64,000 nt of DNA from contig OY848926.1 of NCBI GenBank assembly GCA_963693285.1, positions 1,989,001 through 2,053,000 of the forward strand. The letters are read 5' to 3'. The position numbers were made by a program, and so were the translations under genes. The notes beneath the pieces were generated by a model. It saw nothing but the letters and a program-made list of their open reading frames with translations. It did no database searches and had not been told where the DNA came from. Positions 53,720 through 64,000 of the stretch are shown in pieces. The DNA is from Xestospongia muta (taxonomy: Eukaryota > Porifera > Demospongiae > Haplosclerida > Petrosiidae). Each line of letters starts with the position of its first letter. Position 1 is the first letter of the stretch.

Positions 53720-54371
53720 AACCTCGCTGTGCGTGGGCGCATAGCGAGGGTACTGTAGTCAGTGTGTGTGCGTGTCTGCACTGCCTGTTACCGGGATTGT
53801 TTTTGAACTGCTATAATTTGCCAAGTGAAGCGTTAGCAGCTACCAACATTGAGCTACAAATAGAAAAACGTGTGGACTTTACAACAGTAGCATCAAGAAT
53901 ATCGTCAAGGAAAAAACGAAAGCTTAAAACTCGTAAAAGAGTTTTCAGGCTGCAGAAGTCAAGGTGCCGTTTCTCGAAAAATAAAAAAACTTAATGTGGA
54001 GATTTTTTAGTATGTTGTAGACAATTTTAGAAAAATAAGGCCGTTGGTCTAAGCAATCGTCATAAAAGTTCTGAAAAGTCTTTTCAAGATTGTACATGGA
54101 CTTTGAGAGAAGTGACGCATTTAGGAAACCTCTCAAAGCACTGAAAAAACTGCTACTAATAGATAATATATTGATTTATATTTGTACTACGGGACGTTTC
54201 CAAAGAACGTTTCATTTTCAAGTTACAATAAATTTCGTATATGAAATAATGATAAATGTGACCACACTTTCTAGAATGTTAATACATTTCTTGCTATGCT
54301 ACCTAGCAACATCATAGCTGGGCCTAAGTTGGCATAGCATTTATAAATAACTTAGAAACTGCAGCGAGGTT
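53720..54371. mobile_element. 652-bp MITE-like element with AACCTCGCTG ends
   Basis: AACCTCGCTG (53720-53729) is perfectly inverted at 54362-54371. The left end also folds on itself (CCTCGCT - 14 nt - AGCGAGG). A plus-strand ORF at 53764-53994 is Lys/Arg-rich and of unknown nature. No clear target-site duplication. Confidence 0.55.
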
Positions 54372-54746
54372 CGGCACTTTTTGTTTGTGACAAAATAAAG
54401 TGACTAATAAAATTAAACTGCACCTTCACATATAGCTACCAATGAATTTTGTTAGCCCCAATTGTGAATACTACATTGATAGATGTCGCTGATCAATATT
54501 GTAGTTCTAGTCAGTGTTTCATTGTAAAGTCGTATTTTCCACAACAATTATGAGGTCAATTATAATCTTGTTTCGAATAAAAGATAAAAAATGTTTGTCT
54601 ACTTGCTGTTGTGAATTCAAAAATATAATTTTTAATGTCTCAAGTAAATTTCAAATTATAAGGTAATAATAAAAATGTAATATTTTTAGTTTTACAAACC
54701 ATTATTGTTACATTGTCTCTGTGTTTTGTTTATGGAAAGTCTTGTA
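54372..54746. other. 3' flank of RING-MATH copy B
   Basis: From about 54460 the sequence matches 27450-27733 and 61590-61836, the 3' flanks of copies A and C. It is part of the duplicated unit. Confidence 0.7.
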
Positions 54747-57700
54747 TTATTGCTTTTTAACTCTCACACGAATACAGTCATCTTCAATGTATTGAACACT
54801 ACGAGTAGCTGCATATAAAGTAGAGTGACCACAAAATTTATGAGTCCCCCAAGATGAATCAGCTTTTTCCTTTGCTCCCATTACTTGATAACAAGCACTA
54901 GATACTGCTTTAGTAAAATCAATCACATACATGAAATGTGAGTCATCTTTGCGCCAATTAATAAGTTGTATTATTAGACTAATGTTCATTGGCCATTTCA
55001 GATTACAATCATTCTCTCCTTTAAGCAAACGAACAAAGATGGAGATATGAGTACCTTTACCATCACCATATCCATTAGTGTACACTTCTAATCTCATTTT
55101 GTAACCTTTTTTATGAGTATAAAATGGAGGACTAAGGTACACATTGTCATACGTTTTACGCATATGAAACTCTGTTACAGTGACTTCTAAAGGCCAAGAT
55201 GATGAGGTGTTCCTTGAAGTCTGCCATCTTGGAGTTTTGTTTAATAAAGAAGTGTTATAAAGAGCAACATCGTATATTCTAATACGCATACAGTCATCTT
55301 CAAGATATTTTGTGGATAAAGGATTATTAGGGAATAACTCAGAAAGAGGCATAACTTCATTATTACCGCATCCTTCAGGGGCTAGACCATCATCATAAAC
55401 TCTAGCAAAAGCATCATCACAACTGTCATTATTGAAATGCAGAATCTCTCTATGATGACTGTGATTATCTTCCCAATTAAGAATGTCAATAACAATATCA
55501 GCACAAAAAGGCCATGATAGGGAGTCATCATATTCACCTTTCATTAAATATCCATAAATTGCTACATGTGTCCCTACATCACCTGCAGCATTTATTTTTA
55601 GGCACATTTTATAACCTTGTGGAGATGTATAAAATGGAGGACTGAAATATGTGTTCTTTAGTCGAATACGATGAGAGAATTGAGTTATAGTGAACTCAAA
55701 GAATTTTGTAGGTTTCTGATTTTGCCAAATTGGAATCTTACTGCAATGAGGTGTTGAGTATACAACTACTTCTTTGACCTTAAATCTAAGACAATCATTC
55801 TGTAAATACTCAGTGTTGGTTCTACTGTTGTAATTGAGTTTTGAGCAAAGTATTAATTTATTAGAGCCGCAGCCAGTTATAACATAGTTTTTACATTCAG
55901 CTGGAATTTGTTCATTGAAAGGTATTATGCGATTATAATGATTGGCATTCTGTCTCCAATTGAGAAGCTGAACTAAGATATCGGCTTGAAAAGGCCACAC
56001 AAGATTGTGGTCATTGTCACCAATCAAGATGCGAGCGTACAATCCAACATAATGATGATCATCACTTTTAAATGCTTTGACCTCTAATTGAAGCCTATAA
56101 CCACTGGAATGTGTTACAAATGCAGAGCTAATGTATGTAGTACCAAGATCTTTACGTTTTGAAAAATTTGTAACAGTAAACTCTAAGTAAGGAGAAACCG
56201 TTTGAGGATTTTGCCAACTTGGACATTTCTGACTGAACTCAGATGAGTGGATAATGACTTCTTTGACCCTGAAAAGTAAGCAATCATCTTGAAGGTATTG
56301 TGTGTTCTTAGATGGATTGTATTCAAGAGAAGAATGCTTTATAAATTGTGAATTTCCCTGGATGTGACTTCCTGGACTATTACTGACATTTGGTGACAAT
56401 TCAATCACTCTACTGTGATGACCATTGTCTTCTATCCAATTCAGTAGCTCTACTACCACATCTCCACAAAAAGGCCACAGCAAAATATCATCCAATGGGC
56501 CTTTCATTAGATTTACATACACACCAATATGACCATCATGATTAGCATCAACTCTAAGTTGCATCTTGTAACCATTTTCATGAGTAACAAAAGGATGACT
56601 GAAATAAGGACTCTTATGTTGATGGCGTTTATTAAAGTGTGTTAGCACAAAACGGTGAAGTTCTTGGCTATCATGTGAAGGTTGTTTCCAAGAAGGCGCT
56701 TTAGGAATATTGTGAGAGGAATAAACATCTACTGATTTAACTTTAATATGAATGCAATCATTTCTAAGAAATTCTGTGTTTTTGGAATGGTTGTAAGAAA
56801 GGGTAGAGTATGGTACAAACTGTCTACAACCAGTTGTTGCTATATCAATATTTAGTATTTTATTAATAGATGTACTTGGTAATCCTTTATGGAAACTAAA
56901 AGTGTACTCTTGATGGTTTTTATCTTCCCTCCAATTTAATATCTCAACAACAACATCACCAGTAAAAGGCCAAGCTAATGTATCATCATACTCTCCCTTC
57001 ATGAGTGAAGCATATAGGGACATATACGTATCCTTTGTTGTATTGAAACCATCGAAAGCAAAAGCCAAAATAACAAGTTTATATCCTCTTAAATTTGTAT
57101 AAAATGGAGGACCATAAAAAGAAGCTTTTCTTTGTTTAATTTGACTAAATGAAGTAATTGTGAATTGACACAAGCAGCTTCCTATAGCCCATGGTGGAAG
57201 ATCTGGTACAATATTTGGTAAAATAATCACTCTCTTAACTTGAAAGATCAGACAGTTATGTTGTAGATATTCTGTGTTTTTATCAGGATTGTACAAAAGT
57301 TCATCATTGGGTATAAAATCCCTGATCCCTTTACCCCACTCAGCTAGTTTCTCAGTGGCTATTTGACTACAAAAGTAATCACCTGAGAGGTAAAGTGTCT
57401 TGGTGTGACTACTTGTATTATCTCTCCAATTAAAGAGGCCCACTTCTATTTCAGCATGAAGTGGAAATTGAAGCAAATGGTCGTACTCACCTTTTGTTGT
57501 AAATGCAACTACAGAAACATTGCCCTGTTTGTTCAAATTTGCATCTACCCTTAATTGAATCTTATACCCTTGTTTGTGAGTATAGAATGGAGGACTAAAC
57601 CAAGGATCTCTACTCTCTAAATAATGCATGTAATTTGTCATTGTAAAAGATGAAGGAACTGTTTGTACTATCTTGTTGGCAATATAAGGTATGCTTCCCT

Positions 57701-58211
57701 TGGAATGAACAATTGCATGTATAGGACATTCGGTCTCAAGATGATGTTGTATATTTTTGCGCTTATATTGGCTACTAGAGCATTTATTGGGACAATCAAT
57801 AGGGATTTCCCCGCAAATTGGTAAATGCTCTTCTAATGCTGCCTCATCAGCACATTGAGAATTGCAGTGCTTGCATTTTATAACACCCTTATTACAATTT
57901 GTTGCTGCATGTTGTTCCAATCCATGTAGCTCACCTGTCCAAGTACATCCCTCCTTATGGTAATAACATCGTACTTCTAAATTTAATAGTTGATGAGAAA
58001 AAAAATTATCTTCATTTGCTTCAAAGTTATGTTGACATTGAGGACACTTGACATTAAAAGTACGCCTTAGTCGTTCAGTACAATTAGAGCATATGCGATT
58101 ACCACAACAAGTTGTTTGATAAGCATCTTTTAATAGTTTAGAACAAATTGGACACTTATAATCATATGTTGGAGGATCAACAAACTCAATATCTTGTTCC
58201 AGTTCATCCAT
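54747..58211 (-). CDS. RING - TRAF-type zinc finger - six MATH domain protein, copy B
   Basis: An intronless 1154-codon paralogue of copy A, aligning along its whole length with mostly identical residues. The C4C4 RING is complete (CPIC, CCGNRIC, SNC, CPQC). Where copy A has His39 this copy has Arg, which supports the reading that the paired cysteines and not that His bind zinc. All TRAF-type finger ligands are present, including Cys113 (Ser in copy A). Six MATH domains follow. Small deletions fall in the linkers after MATH3 and MATH4 rather than in domain cores, which suggests selection on the folds. An acceptor (cattacag) 7 nt before the ATG is conserved with copy A. Confidence 0.85.
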   Translation of the reverse strand: MDELEQDIEFVDPPTYDYKCPICSKLLKDAYQTTCCGNRICSNCTERLRRTFNVKCPQCQHNFEANEDNFFSHQLLNLEVRCYYHKEGCTWTGELHGLEQHAATNCNKGVIKCKHCNSQCADEAALEEHLPICGEIPIDCPNKCSSSQYKRKNIQHHLETECPIHAIVHSKGSIPYIANKIVQTVPSSFTMTNYMHYLESRDPWFSPPFYTHKQGYKIQLRVDANLNKQGNVSVVAFTTKGEYDHLLQFPLHAEIEVGLFNWRDNTSSHTKTLYLSGDYFCSQIATEKLAEWGKGIRDFIPNDELLYNPDKNTEYLQHNCLIFQVKRVIILPNIVPDLPPWAIGSCLCQFTITSFSQIKQRKASFYGPPFYTNLRGYKLVILAFAFDGFNTTKDTYMSLYASLMKGEYDDTLAWPFTGDVVVEILNWREDKNHQEYTFSFHKGLPSTSINKILNIDIATTGCRQFVPYSTLSYNHSKNTEFLRNDCIHIKVKSVDVYSSHNIPKAPSWKQPSHDSQELHRFVLTHFNKRHQHKSPYFSHPFVTHENGYKMQLRVDANHDGHIGVYVNLMKGPLDDILLWPFCGDVVVELLNWIEDNGHHSRVIELSPNVSNSPGSHIQGNSQFIKHSSLEYNPSKNTQYLQDDCLLFRVKEVIIHSSEFSQKCPSWQNPQTVSPYLEFTVTNFSKRKDLGTTYISSAFVTHSSGYRLQLEVKAFKSDDHHYVGLYARILIGDNDHNLVWPFQADILVQLLNWRQNANHYNRIIPFNEQIPAECKNYVITGCGSNKLILCSKLNYNSRTNTEYLQNDCLRFKVKEVVVYSTPHCSKIPIWQNQKPTKFFEFTITQFSHRIRLKNTYFSPPFYTSPQGYKMCLKINAAGDVGTHVAIYGYLMKGEYDDSLSWPFCADIVIDILNWEDNHSHHREILHFNNDSCDDAFARVYDDGLAPEGCGNNEVMPLSELFPNNPLSTKYLEDDCMRIRIYDVALYNTSLLNKTPRWQTSRNTSSSWPLEVTVTEFHMRKTYDNVYLSPPFYTHKKGYKMRLEVYTNGYGDGKGTHISIFVRLLKGENDCNLKWPMNISLIIQLINWRKDDSHFMYVIDFTKAVSSACYQVMGAKEKADSSWGTHKFCGHSTLYAATRSVQYIEDDCIRVRVKKQ

Positions 58212-60092
58212 GTTTCACCTGTAATGATAGAAAATATATCAGTATTGTAAATCAGGAATTTTTGATGTCATATAATTTTTATGATTGCTTTATAACTATT
58301 ACAACAAACCACAAATTGCTTGTGTTAATTATATTCATCATGTTTAAACACAAAAGGTATATCTCAGTCATTGAAGCTGACTATAATAATAAAATGGACA
58401 TTATATTATACAAATGACAGATTTGATTCTTTTTTAAGAACACCATTCACAAGCATTAATATTTATGTTTCATAATGATCACAGGTTATGTATAGTGAAT
58501 ATGTTTTCAAATGTAAAAGAAGAATGCATGGATAACACTAAATTGCAGTACTTCTGAGATATCTAGCAGACTACCAAAATCTCTACTTTAATTCATTAAT
58601 AAAATTTTACTTATGTGATATAATTGTCATTCTTGTCTTGTCTTGGTAGTAATAGTCACACTAGATTTTCATTTGTATTAGCTATAGACTTGTCTACTGT
58701 CTACCTTAGCTAGCTGTCAATTTGTTTAGATTCACCATGGTTACCATCACCATGGCAGTGAACTCTTTTCTATCTTGTAATGTTAGTTTATTCTCTGTAA
58801 TGCTATTTTTTGTCATATTGATGTGAGTAATATTATAACAATCAACACTATGGTAGATGTACACCCCCTCAAAGATTAGAATATATTATTTCCAGGATAT
58901 ATTTTTATACACTATATTCCCTTGAATAGAAATCTGGGTCTTTAATTCTTCAATATTGAGCATCATCTTCTGTGCATTAGCAAAAGGATGAGTCTATATA
59001 TTCATAGTCTCATTCCCATATTCCCTGACATTTGGATAGAAAGGGTTTGGAGACAATCAGTATATTGAGATCAGTAGATCAGCACATAATAGAATTGCTA
59101 TTGTGCAGTCTGCTTTTATTTGTATGATTTATAATTTTATATATCTCATATTATAAAATACAATTACCTTTAAAACTTAGTCCTGCATAATTGCAATAAT
59201 ATTATTCACTGGAATACATGCTTACTGAACTTCCAATATTCTATGATAGATACTAAATACAACATGGTGTCATGGAAGCTCAGACTCACCCCACAATGCC
59301 CTGCATTTAACCAAATATGAGGGAGTGTACACTTGTCACAATCATGCATGTGCTTTGATTGCTATTATAATATAATTGTTAATTTAATTTTTTAGTTATA
59401 ATACCCATGTTAATGTTTGGTGTTACTTGGTCAGTCAAACTCACCCCCACATAATGGGTGATCCTTCTCTACATCAACGCCTCTATAGGTTATTCTCTAA
59501 TTATGGCTTTCTTAGAATACTTTATGATTATAAAACCATGTGCCAAGACAAGAGAGCAAAGAATTACATCTATATCAGTTAATTGAAATTGTGATGACCA
59601 TGGAAATATCTATAACTCATAATTTAATACCAAGAAATGAACCTCAATTAGTTGATATATTATGAATTATGATAGCAGTGTATAGTACTTGTCTTCTAGA
59701 CTACCATATTACAGTATCAGACTGGTATCTTTACATCCTAGGCACTCACTTGAGATAGAGGAGCCCTTTGAGAAATGATAATTAATACGATAATAGCTGT
59801 TTGTTGATGATTTAAGATTTGACTCCCCAATTGTGATGATGTCTTTGTCATTAGTTAGTTGGTCCTGCAACTTCTAGTACAGCAATTTATGCTCTCAATA
59901 TCAGGTGACTGAATCTGGCCATCAATGACACTTTAGCGTGTCAATGTAAATGTTGATTTAACCAGGTTGGGTATACACACCAAACTATTAGATATAATAA
60001 AATAATCTTCATGTTGTTTTGATTACTAATGCATTATTGGAATTGACTATTATGGAAATAGGACAATTTGTTTATTTTATGATGCAAGATCA
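58212..60092 (-). promoter_or_regulatory. 5' UTR intron, first exon and promoter region of RING-MATH copy B
   Basis: Homologous to 31253-32640 with many indels. A donor (CTCAA|GTGAG) at the edge of a putative 5' UTR exon at 59750 pairs with the acceptor near the start codon (intron about 1.5 kb). The stretch 59815-59932 matches the copy A promoter region, but a 4-bp loss removes the CCAAT box. No other gene seen. Confidence 0.5.
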
Positions 60093-60318
60093 AGGCTGTC
60101 ACAATTCAATCACTTTACTGTGATGACCATTGTCTTCTCTCCAATTCAGTAGTTCTACTACTACATCTCCATGAAATGGCCACAGCAAAAAATCATCCAT
60201 TGGGCCTTTCATTAGATATACATACACACCAATGTGACCATGACCATCACAATTAGCATCAACTCTAAGTTTCATCTTGTACTCATTTTCATGAGTAACA
60301 AAAGGATCACTGAAATAG
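60093..60318 (-). pseudogene. Isolated MATH-domain fragment
   Basis: About 72 codons equivalent to the first part of MATH3 of copies A-C (SDPFVTHENEYKMKLRVDAN, MKGPMDDFLLWPF, ELLNWREDNGHH), cut off after VIEL by a stop at the junction. No start or zinc-finger region. It is a by-product of the local duplications. Confidence 0.85.
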
Positions 60319-60700
60319 AGCTGTGAATTGCTTCTGTGAAATGAAAAAGAAACATGTTCATTATCTTAGACTCTAAAACTAATAACTTACCTTGATATTT
60401 TGAAAGTATGTCAGACATGTCAGGGTCTTTTGATAAGGCACATGAGTCCACATGATAATAGGAATCAGAATATGAAGATGATATTGTGAGAAAAGAGGAG
60501 ATTAGATGACATTTTTGTCATATAAAATAAATTACTAAAAGTTAATGAGTCAAGGCTTTGCATCAAGATGGATTTTTTTGAGACATGCCCACGTTAGCTA
60601 TATTAGAAAGCAACCTTAATGATCAAACAATATAGAGACTGTGTTAATACTTCTTTTTTCTGGAGAATGGCTTGTTTTAGTACTTTAAGTTGCAGTACTA
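60319..60700 (-). pseudogene. Copy of the VPS4-like gene 5' end and upstream DNA
   Basis: 60319-60440 matches 26465-26590, including the 13-nt exon region and first exon (MSDILSKYQ). 60460-60700 matches 26730-26950. The rest of the ATPase is missing, so it cannot make the enzyme. The donor after the 13-nt exon is lost. Confidence 0.8.
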
Positions 60701-60721
60701 ATGTATATACACTGTAAAAAT

Positions 60722-60946
60722 AATTTGTTGATTTAAGCAATATATTGTTATACAGGTTGTATGTAGCAAATGTATTATAATGTAAAGTAAATATAACACT
60801 GTTTTAGTTACTGATCTATTACTGTTTATGTAGCTAGTAGTACATTAGTAATCAAAACATTGTTATGTTTACTTTTACATTATACTAAGTTTGTTACATG
60901 CAACCTGTATAACAATATATTGGTTAAATCAACAAATCAATTTTTA
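60722..60946. mobile_element. ~225-bp palindromic MITE
   Basis: Long inverted arms of about 75-80 bp. The left arm (tttgttgattta ... caatatattgttatacaggttg ... catttgtattataatgtaaag) is inverted at about 60868-60946, with a ~60-bp loop. It is inserted in the duplicated flank. Confidence 0.75.
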
Positions 60947-61214
60947 ATAGTGATATATATAATAATAGCCTCATTTCTCTCATCTCTGTATTGTCTTATG
61001 TATTTCTTGTACCATTCCTGTAACAAAAGCTGAGGCCATTAAATTAATTAAAATTTATTTTATGTTCAACCATGACAAAGAATCAACTGATTGATCTGGA
61101 TTTCTTAGCCATTAATAGTGAGGTTTCTATAACACTTAAGTTAAATTACATTATTGACATGTTTGCCCATCAAAAGGTCAGAAAACCACACCTAACTGAA
61201 CTTGTTCATTGAAG

Positions 61215-61249
<35 letters not shown>

Positions 61250-61836
61250 TTTATTGAGTTAAATAGACATTATTGATTGTACTGTCATTCACAAATTGTT
61301 AAATAAGTTAATAACATAATGGGACCCTCTAGAAAGTGGGGGCCCTGGAGAAATATCCACAGTTGGCTTCCTCTCTTAGTAGGTCTGCTTATAATCATTT
61401 TCAACCACAAAATATATATACATAAATATAATATATAATTCCATATAAGTTTATATATCTATCCCTGCTCTCATCATTGTATTCTATTTTTGTTTGCGAA
61501 ATTGAAAGTGACAAATAAAATTAAACTACACCATTAATAGGCAATACATAAAGCAACCAATGAATTTTGGTAACCACAAATGTAATTGATACATTGATGT
61601 TTGGGTCTGATCACGATTGTAGCTCTAGTCAGTGTTTCATTGTGAACCCAACTAGTATCTTCCACTACAATTATGAGATCAATTATAACCTTGTTTGCAT
61701 TAAGAGGTAAGAACTGTTTAGCCAATTGCTGTTGTGAATTCAAAAAATATCAATTTAATTCCTTAAAGAAAACATTTTAAGTAATAACAAAAATGTAGTA
61801 TTTTTAGCTACTGCAAATAATTATTGTTACATTGTC
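60947..61836. other. Spacer and 3' flank of RING-MATH copy C
   Basis: An (AT)n microsatellite at about 61217-61246. From about 61500 the sequence matches the 3' flanks of copies A and B. No gene seen. Confidence 0.6.
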
Positions 61837-64000
61837 TCATGTGGTTTGTTTATAAACTCTCAAACAAATACAGTCATCTTCAATGTATTGAACATTATGA
61901 GTAGCTGAATATAAAGTAGAGTGAGCACAGAATTGAGTAGTCCCACAAGCTGAGTCAGCTTTTTTCTTTGTACTCATTACTTGATTACAAGCACCAGATA
62001 TTGTTTTAGTAAAATAGATCACATACAAAATATGTGAGTCATTTTTACGCCAATTAATAAGTTGTATTTTTAGATCAATACTCATTGGCCATTTTAGATT
62101 ACAATCATTCTCACCTTTAAGCAAACGAGCAAAGAGGGAAATGTGAGTACCTTTACCATCACCATATCCATTAGGATACATTTCTAATCTCATTTTGTAG
62201 CCATTTTTATGAGTATAGAATGGAGGACTAAAGTACACACTGTTATACATTTTTCGCATATGAAACTCTGTTACAATGACTTCTATAGGCCAAGAGGATG
62301 AGGTATTCCTTGAAGTCTGCCATCTTGGAGGCTTGTTTAATAGAGGAGTGCTATATAGAGCAACATCATATACTCTGATACGCACACAGTCATCTTCAAG
62401 ATATTTTGTGGATAAAGGATAATTAGAGAATAACTCAGAAAGAGGTATAAATTTCTTACTACCTGATCCTTTAGGTGCTAGCCCATCATCATAAACTCTA
62501 GCACAAACATCATCACAACTGTCATTATTGAAATGCAGAATCTCTCTATGATGTCTGTGATCACCTCTCCAATTAAGTATGTCAATAACAATATCAGCAC
62601 AAAAAGGCCAATTTAGGGAGTCATCATATTCACCTTTCATTAAATATCCATGGATTGCTACATGTGTCCCTACATCACCTGCAGCATTTACTTTTAGGCA
62701 CATTTTGTAACCACATGCAGATGTATAAAATGGAGGACTGAAATATGTGTTCTTCAGTCGAATACGATGAGAGAATTGAGTTATAGTGAACTCAAAAAAA
62801 TTTGTAGGTTTCTGATTTTGCCAAATTGGACTCTTACTGCAATGAGGTGTTGAGTATACAGCTACGTCTTTGACCTTAAATCTAAGACAATCATTCTGTA
62901 AATACTCAGTGTTGGTTGTATTGTTGTAATTGAGTTTTGAGCAATGTATTAATTTATTCTTACCCCAGCAATTTAAAGCTTTTTCTCCTGTTATGACATG
63001 GCTTTTACAATAATCTGGAGTTTGTTCATTGAAAGATATTATGCAATTTTGATGATTGGCATTCCGTCTCCAATTGATAAGCTGAACTAAAATATCAGCT
63101 TGAAAAGGCCATACAAGATTGTGATCATTGTCACCCTTCAAGATACAAGCATACAATGCAACATAATGATCATCATCGTTTTTATTTGCTTCAACTTCTA
63201 ATCGAAGCTTATAACCACTGGAATGTGTTAAGAATGCAGAGCTAATGTATGTAGTACCAAGATCTTTACGTTTTGAAAAATTTGTAACAGTAAACTCTAA
63301 ATAAGGAGAAACCGTTTGAGGATTTTGCCAACTTGGACATTTCTGACTGAACTCAGATGAGTGGACAATTACTTCTTTGACACTGATTAGTAAGCGATCA
63401 TCTTGAAGGTATTGTGTGTTCCTAGATGGATTGTATTCAAGAGATGAATGTTTTATAAATTGTGACTTTCCCCAGCCCTCATTTCCTCGTTCACCAGTTG
63501 TTACACGACTACATGCACTATTACTGACATTTGATGACAATTCAATCACTCTACTGTGATGACCATTGTCTTCTCTCCAATTCAGTAGCTCTACTACTAC
63601 ATCTCCATAAAAAGGCCACAGCAAAAAATGATCCATTGGGCCTTTCATTAGATATACACACACACCAACATGACCATGACCATCATGATCAGCATCGACT
63701 CTAAGTTGCATCTTGTACCCATTTTCATGAGTAACAAAAGGATCACTGAAATAAGGACTCTTGTGTTTTTTGCGTTTATTAAAGTGTGTTAGCATAAAAT
63801 AACATAGCTCTTGGATATCATGTGAAGGAAGTCTCCAAGAAGGGACTTTAAAAATGCTATGAGAGGCATAAACATCTACTGACTTAACTTTAATATGAAT
63901 GCAATCATTTCTAATAAATTCTGTATTTGTATAATGATTATAACAAAGAGTAGAGTATAGTACAGACTGTCCACAACCAGATGGTGCTATATCAATATTG
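61837..64000 (-). CDS. RING-MATH family protein, copy C (5' part outside the window)
   Basis: An open frame from the stop near 61837 to the window edge (about 720 codons). It covers the end of MATH2 (TEFIRNDCIHIKVKSVDVY) and MATH3-6, with the same cores as copies A and B. The methionine at 63795 is internal to MATH3 and should not be taken as the start. RING and zinc fingers, if present, lie beyond 64000. It is closer to copy A at several linkers (for example a complete linker after MATH3), and to B at others. The C-terminus differs (RVYKQTT). The frame is intact, so it is likely functional. Confidence 0.8.
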   Translation of the reverse strand, partial: NIDIAPSGCGQSVLYSTLCYNHYTNTEFIRNDCIHIKVKSVDVYASHSIFKVPSWRLPSHDIQELCYFMLTHFNKRKKHKSPYFSDPFVTHENGYKMQLRVDADHDGHGHVGVCVYLMKGPMDHFLLWPFYGDVVVELLNWREDNGHHSRVIELSSNVSNSACSRVTTGERGNEGWGKSQFIKHSSLEYNPSRNTQYLQDDRLLISVKEVIVHSSEFSQKCPSWQNPQTVSPYLEFTVTNFSKRKDLGTTYISSAFLTHSSGYKLRLEVEANKNDDDHYVALYACILKGDNDHNLVWPFQADILVQLINWRRNANHQNCIISFNEQTPDYCKSHVITGEKALNCWGKNKLIHCSKLNYNNTTNTEYLQNDCLRFKVKDVAVYSTPHCSKSPIWQNQKPTNFFEFTITQFSHRIRLKNTYFSPPFYTSACGYKMCLKVNAAGDVGTHVAIHGYLMKGEYDDSLNWPFCADIVIDILNWRGDHRHHREILHFNNDSCDDVCARVYDDGLAPKGSGSKKFIPLSELFSNYPLSTKYLEDDCVRIRVYDVALYSTPLLNKPPRWQTSRNTSSSWPIEVIVTEFHMRKMYNSVYFSPPFYTHKNGYKMRLEMYPNGYGDGKGTHISLFARLLKGENDCNLKWPMSIDLKIQLINWRKNDSHILYVIYFTKTISGACNQVMSTKKKADSACGTTQFCAHSTLYSATHNVQYIEDDCICLRVYKQTT

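Noticed and set aside
63795..63797. ATG as the start of RING-MATH copy C
   Set aside because: The frame continues open upstream and encodes the end of MATH2. The methionine lies inside MATH3.

Overview
This is AT-rich animal (metazoan) genomic DNA and most likely comes from a demosponge close to Amphimedon queenslandica. Evidence: introns of roughly 50-150 bp in recognisable animal genes; a dense gene block with inter-gene gaps of under 350 bp; metazoan-type genes (DIXDC1, CDO1, MESH1, LMAN1 with a KKFF tail, a PEAK/PRAG-type pseudokinase); and expanded TRAF/MATH, SRCR and beta-helix type genes. The species name is an inference, not proven by the sequence.

Region 1 (1-26.6 kb) is a compact housekeeping block of ten genes whose strands alternate without exception: PEAK-like pseudokinase 3' exon (+), DPP8/9-like peptidase (-), prefoldin 1 (+), LMAN1/ERGIC-53 (-), DIXDC1 (+), cysteine dioxygenase (-), coronin (+), MESH1/HDDC3 (-), MICOS13/QIL1-like (+), VPS4-like AAA ATPase (-). 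Four gene pairs are head to head across 67-316 bp, so they probably share bidirectional promoters. Exon-by-exon models closed in frame for all nine complete genes. All five long (CT)n microsatellites in this block sit exactly at a 3' splice site, read in the sense of the host gene.

Region 2 (26.6-38.5 kb) starts with a decayed flank and then a 1172-codon intronless ORF: a C4C4 RING, TRAF-type zinc fingers and six consecutive MATH (TRAF-C) domains. It is followed by gene remnants (a coiled-coil gene, an SRCR-domain gene) and small repeats.

Region 3 (39.1-45.4 kb) is a minisatellite/satellite domain built on one 28-bp monomer in two subfamilies. It has higher-order structure: a 135-bp unit in the first array, a 56-bp dimer in the second, and a 1622-bp block present twice in tandem.

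Region 4 (45.4-54.4 kb) is gene-poor. It holds a beta-helix surface-protein pseudogene, a 1.5-kb transposon-like element with 78-bp terminal inverted repeats around a ZSWIM-like coding remnant, and a MITE-like element with AACCTCGCTG ends.

Region 5 (54.4-64 kb) carries a second intact RING-TRAF-6xMATH gene and the 3' part of a third, plus a small MATH fragment. Their flanks, including a fragment of the VPS4-like gene's 5' end, are duplicated with them. This is a young, locally expanding family of candidate signalling or immune ubiquitin ligases.
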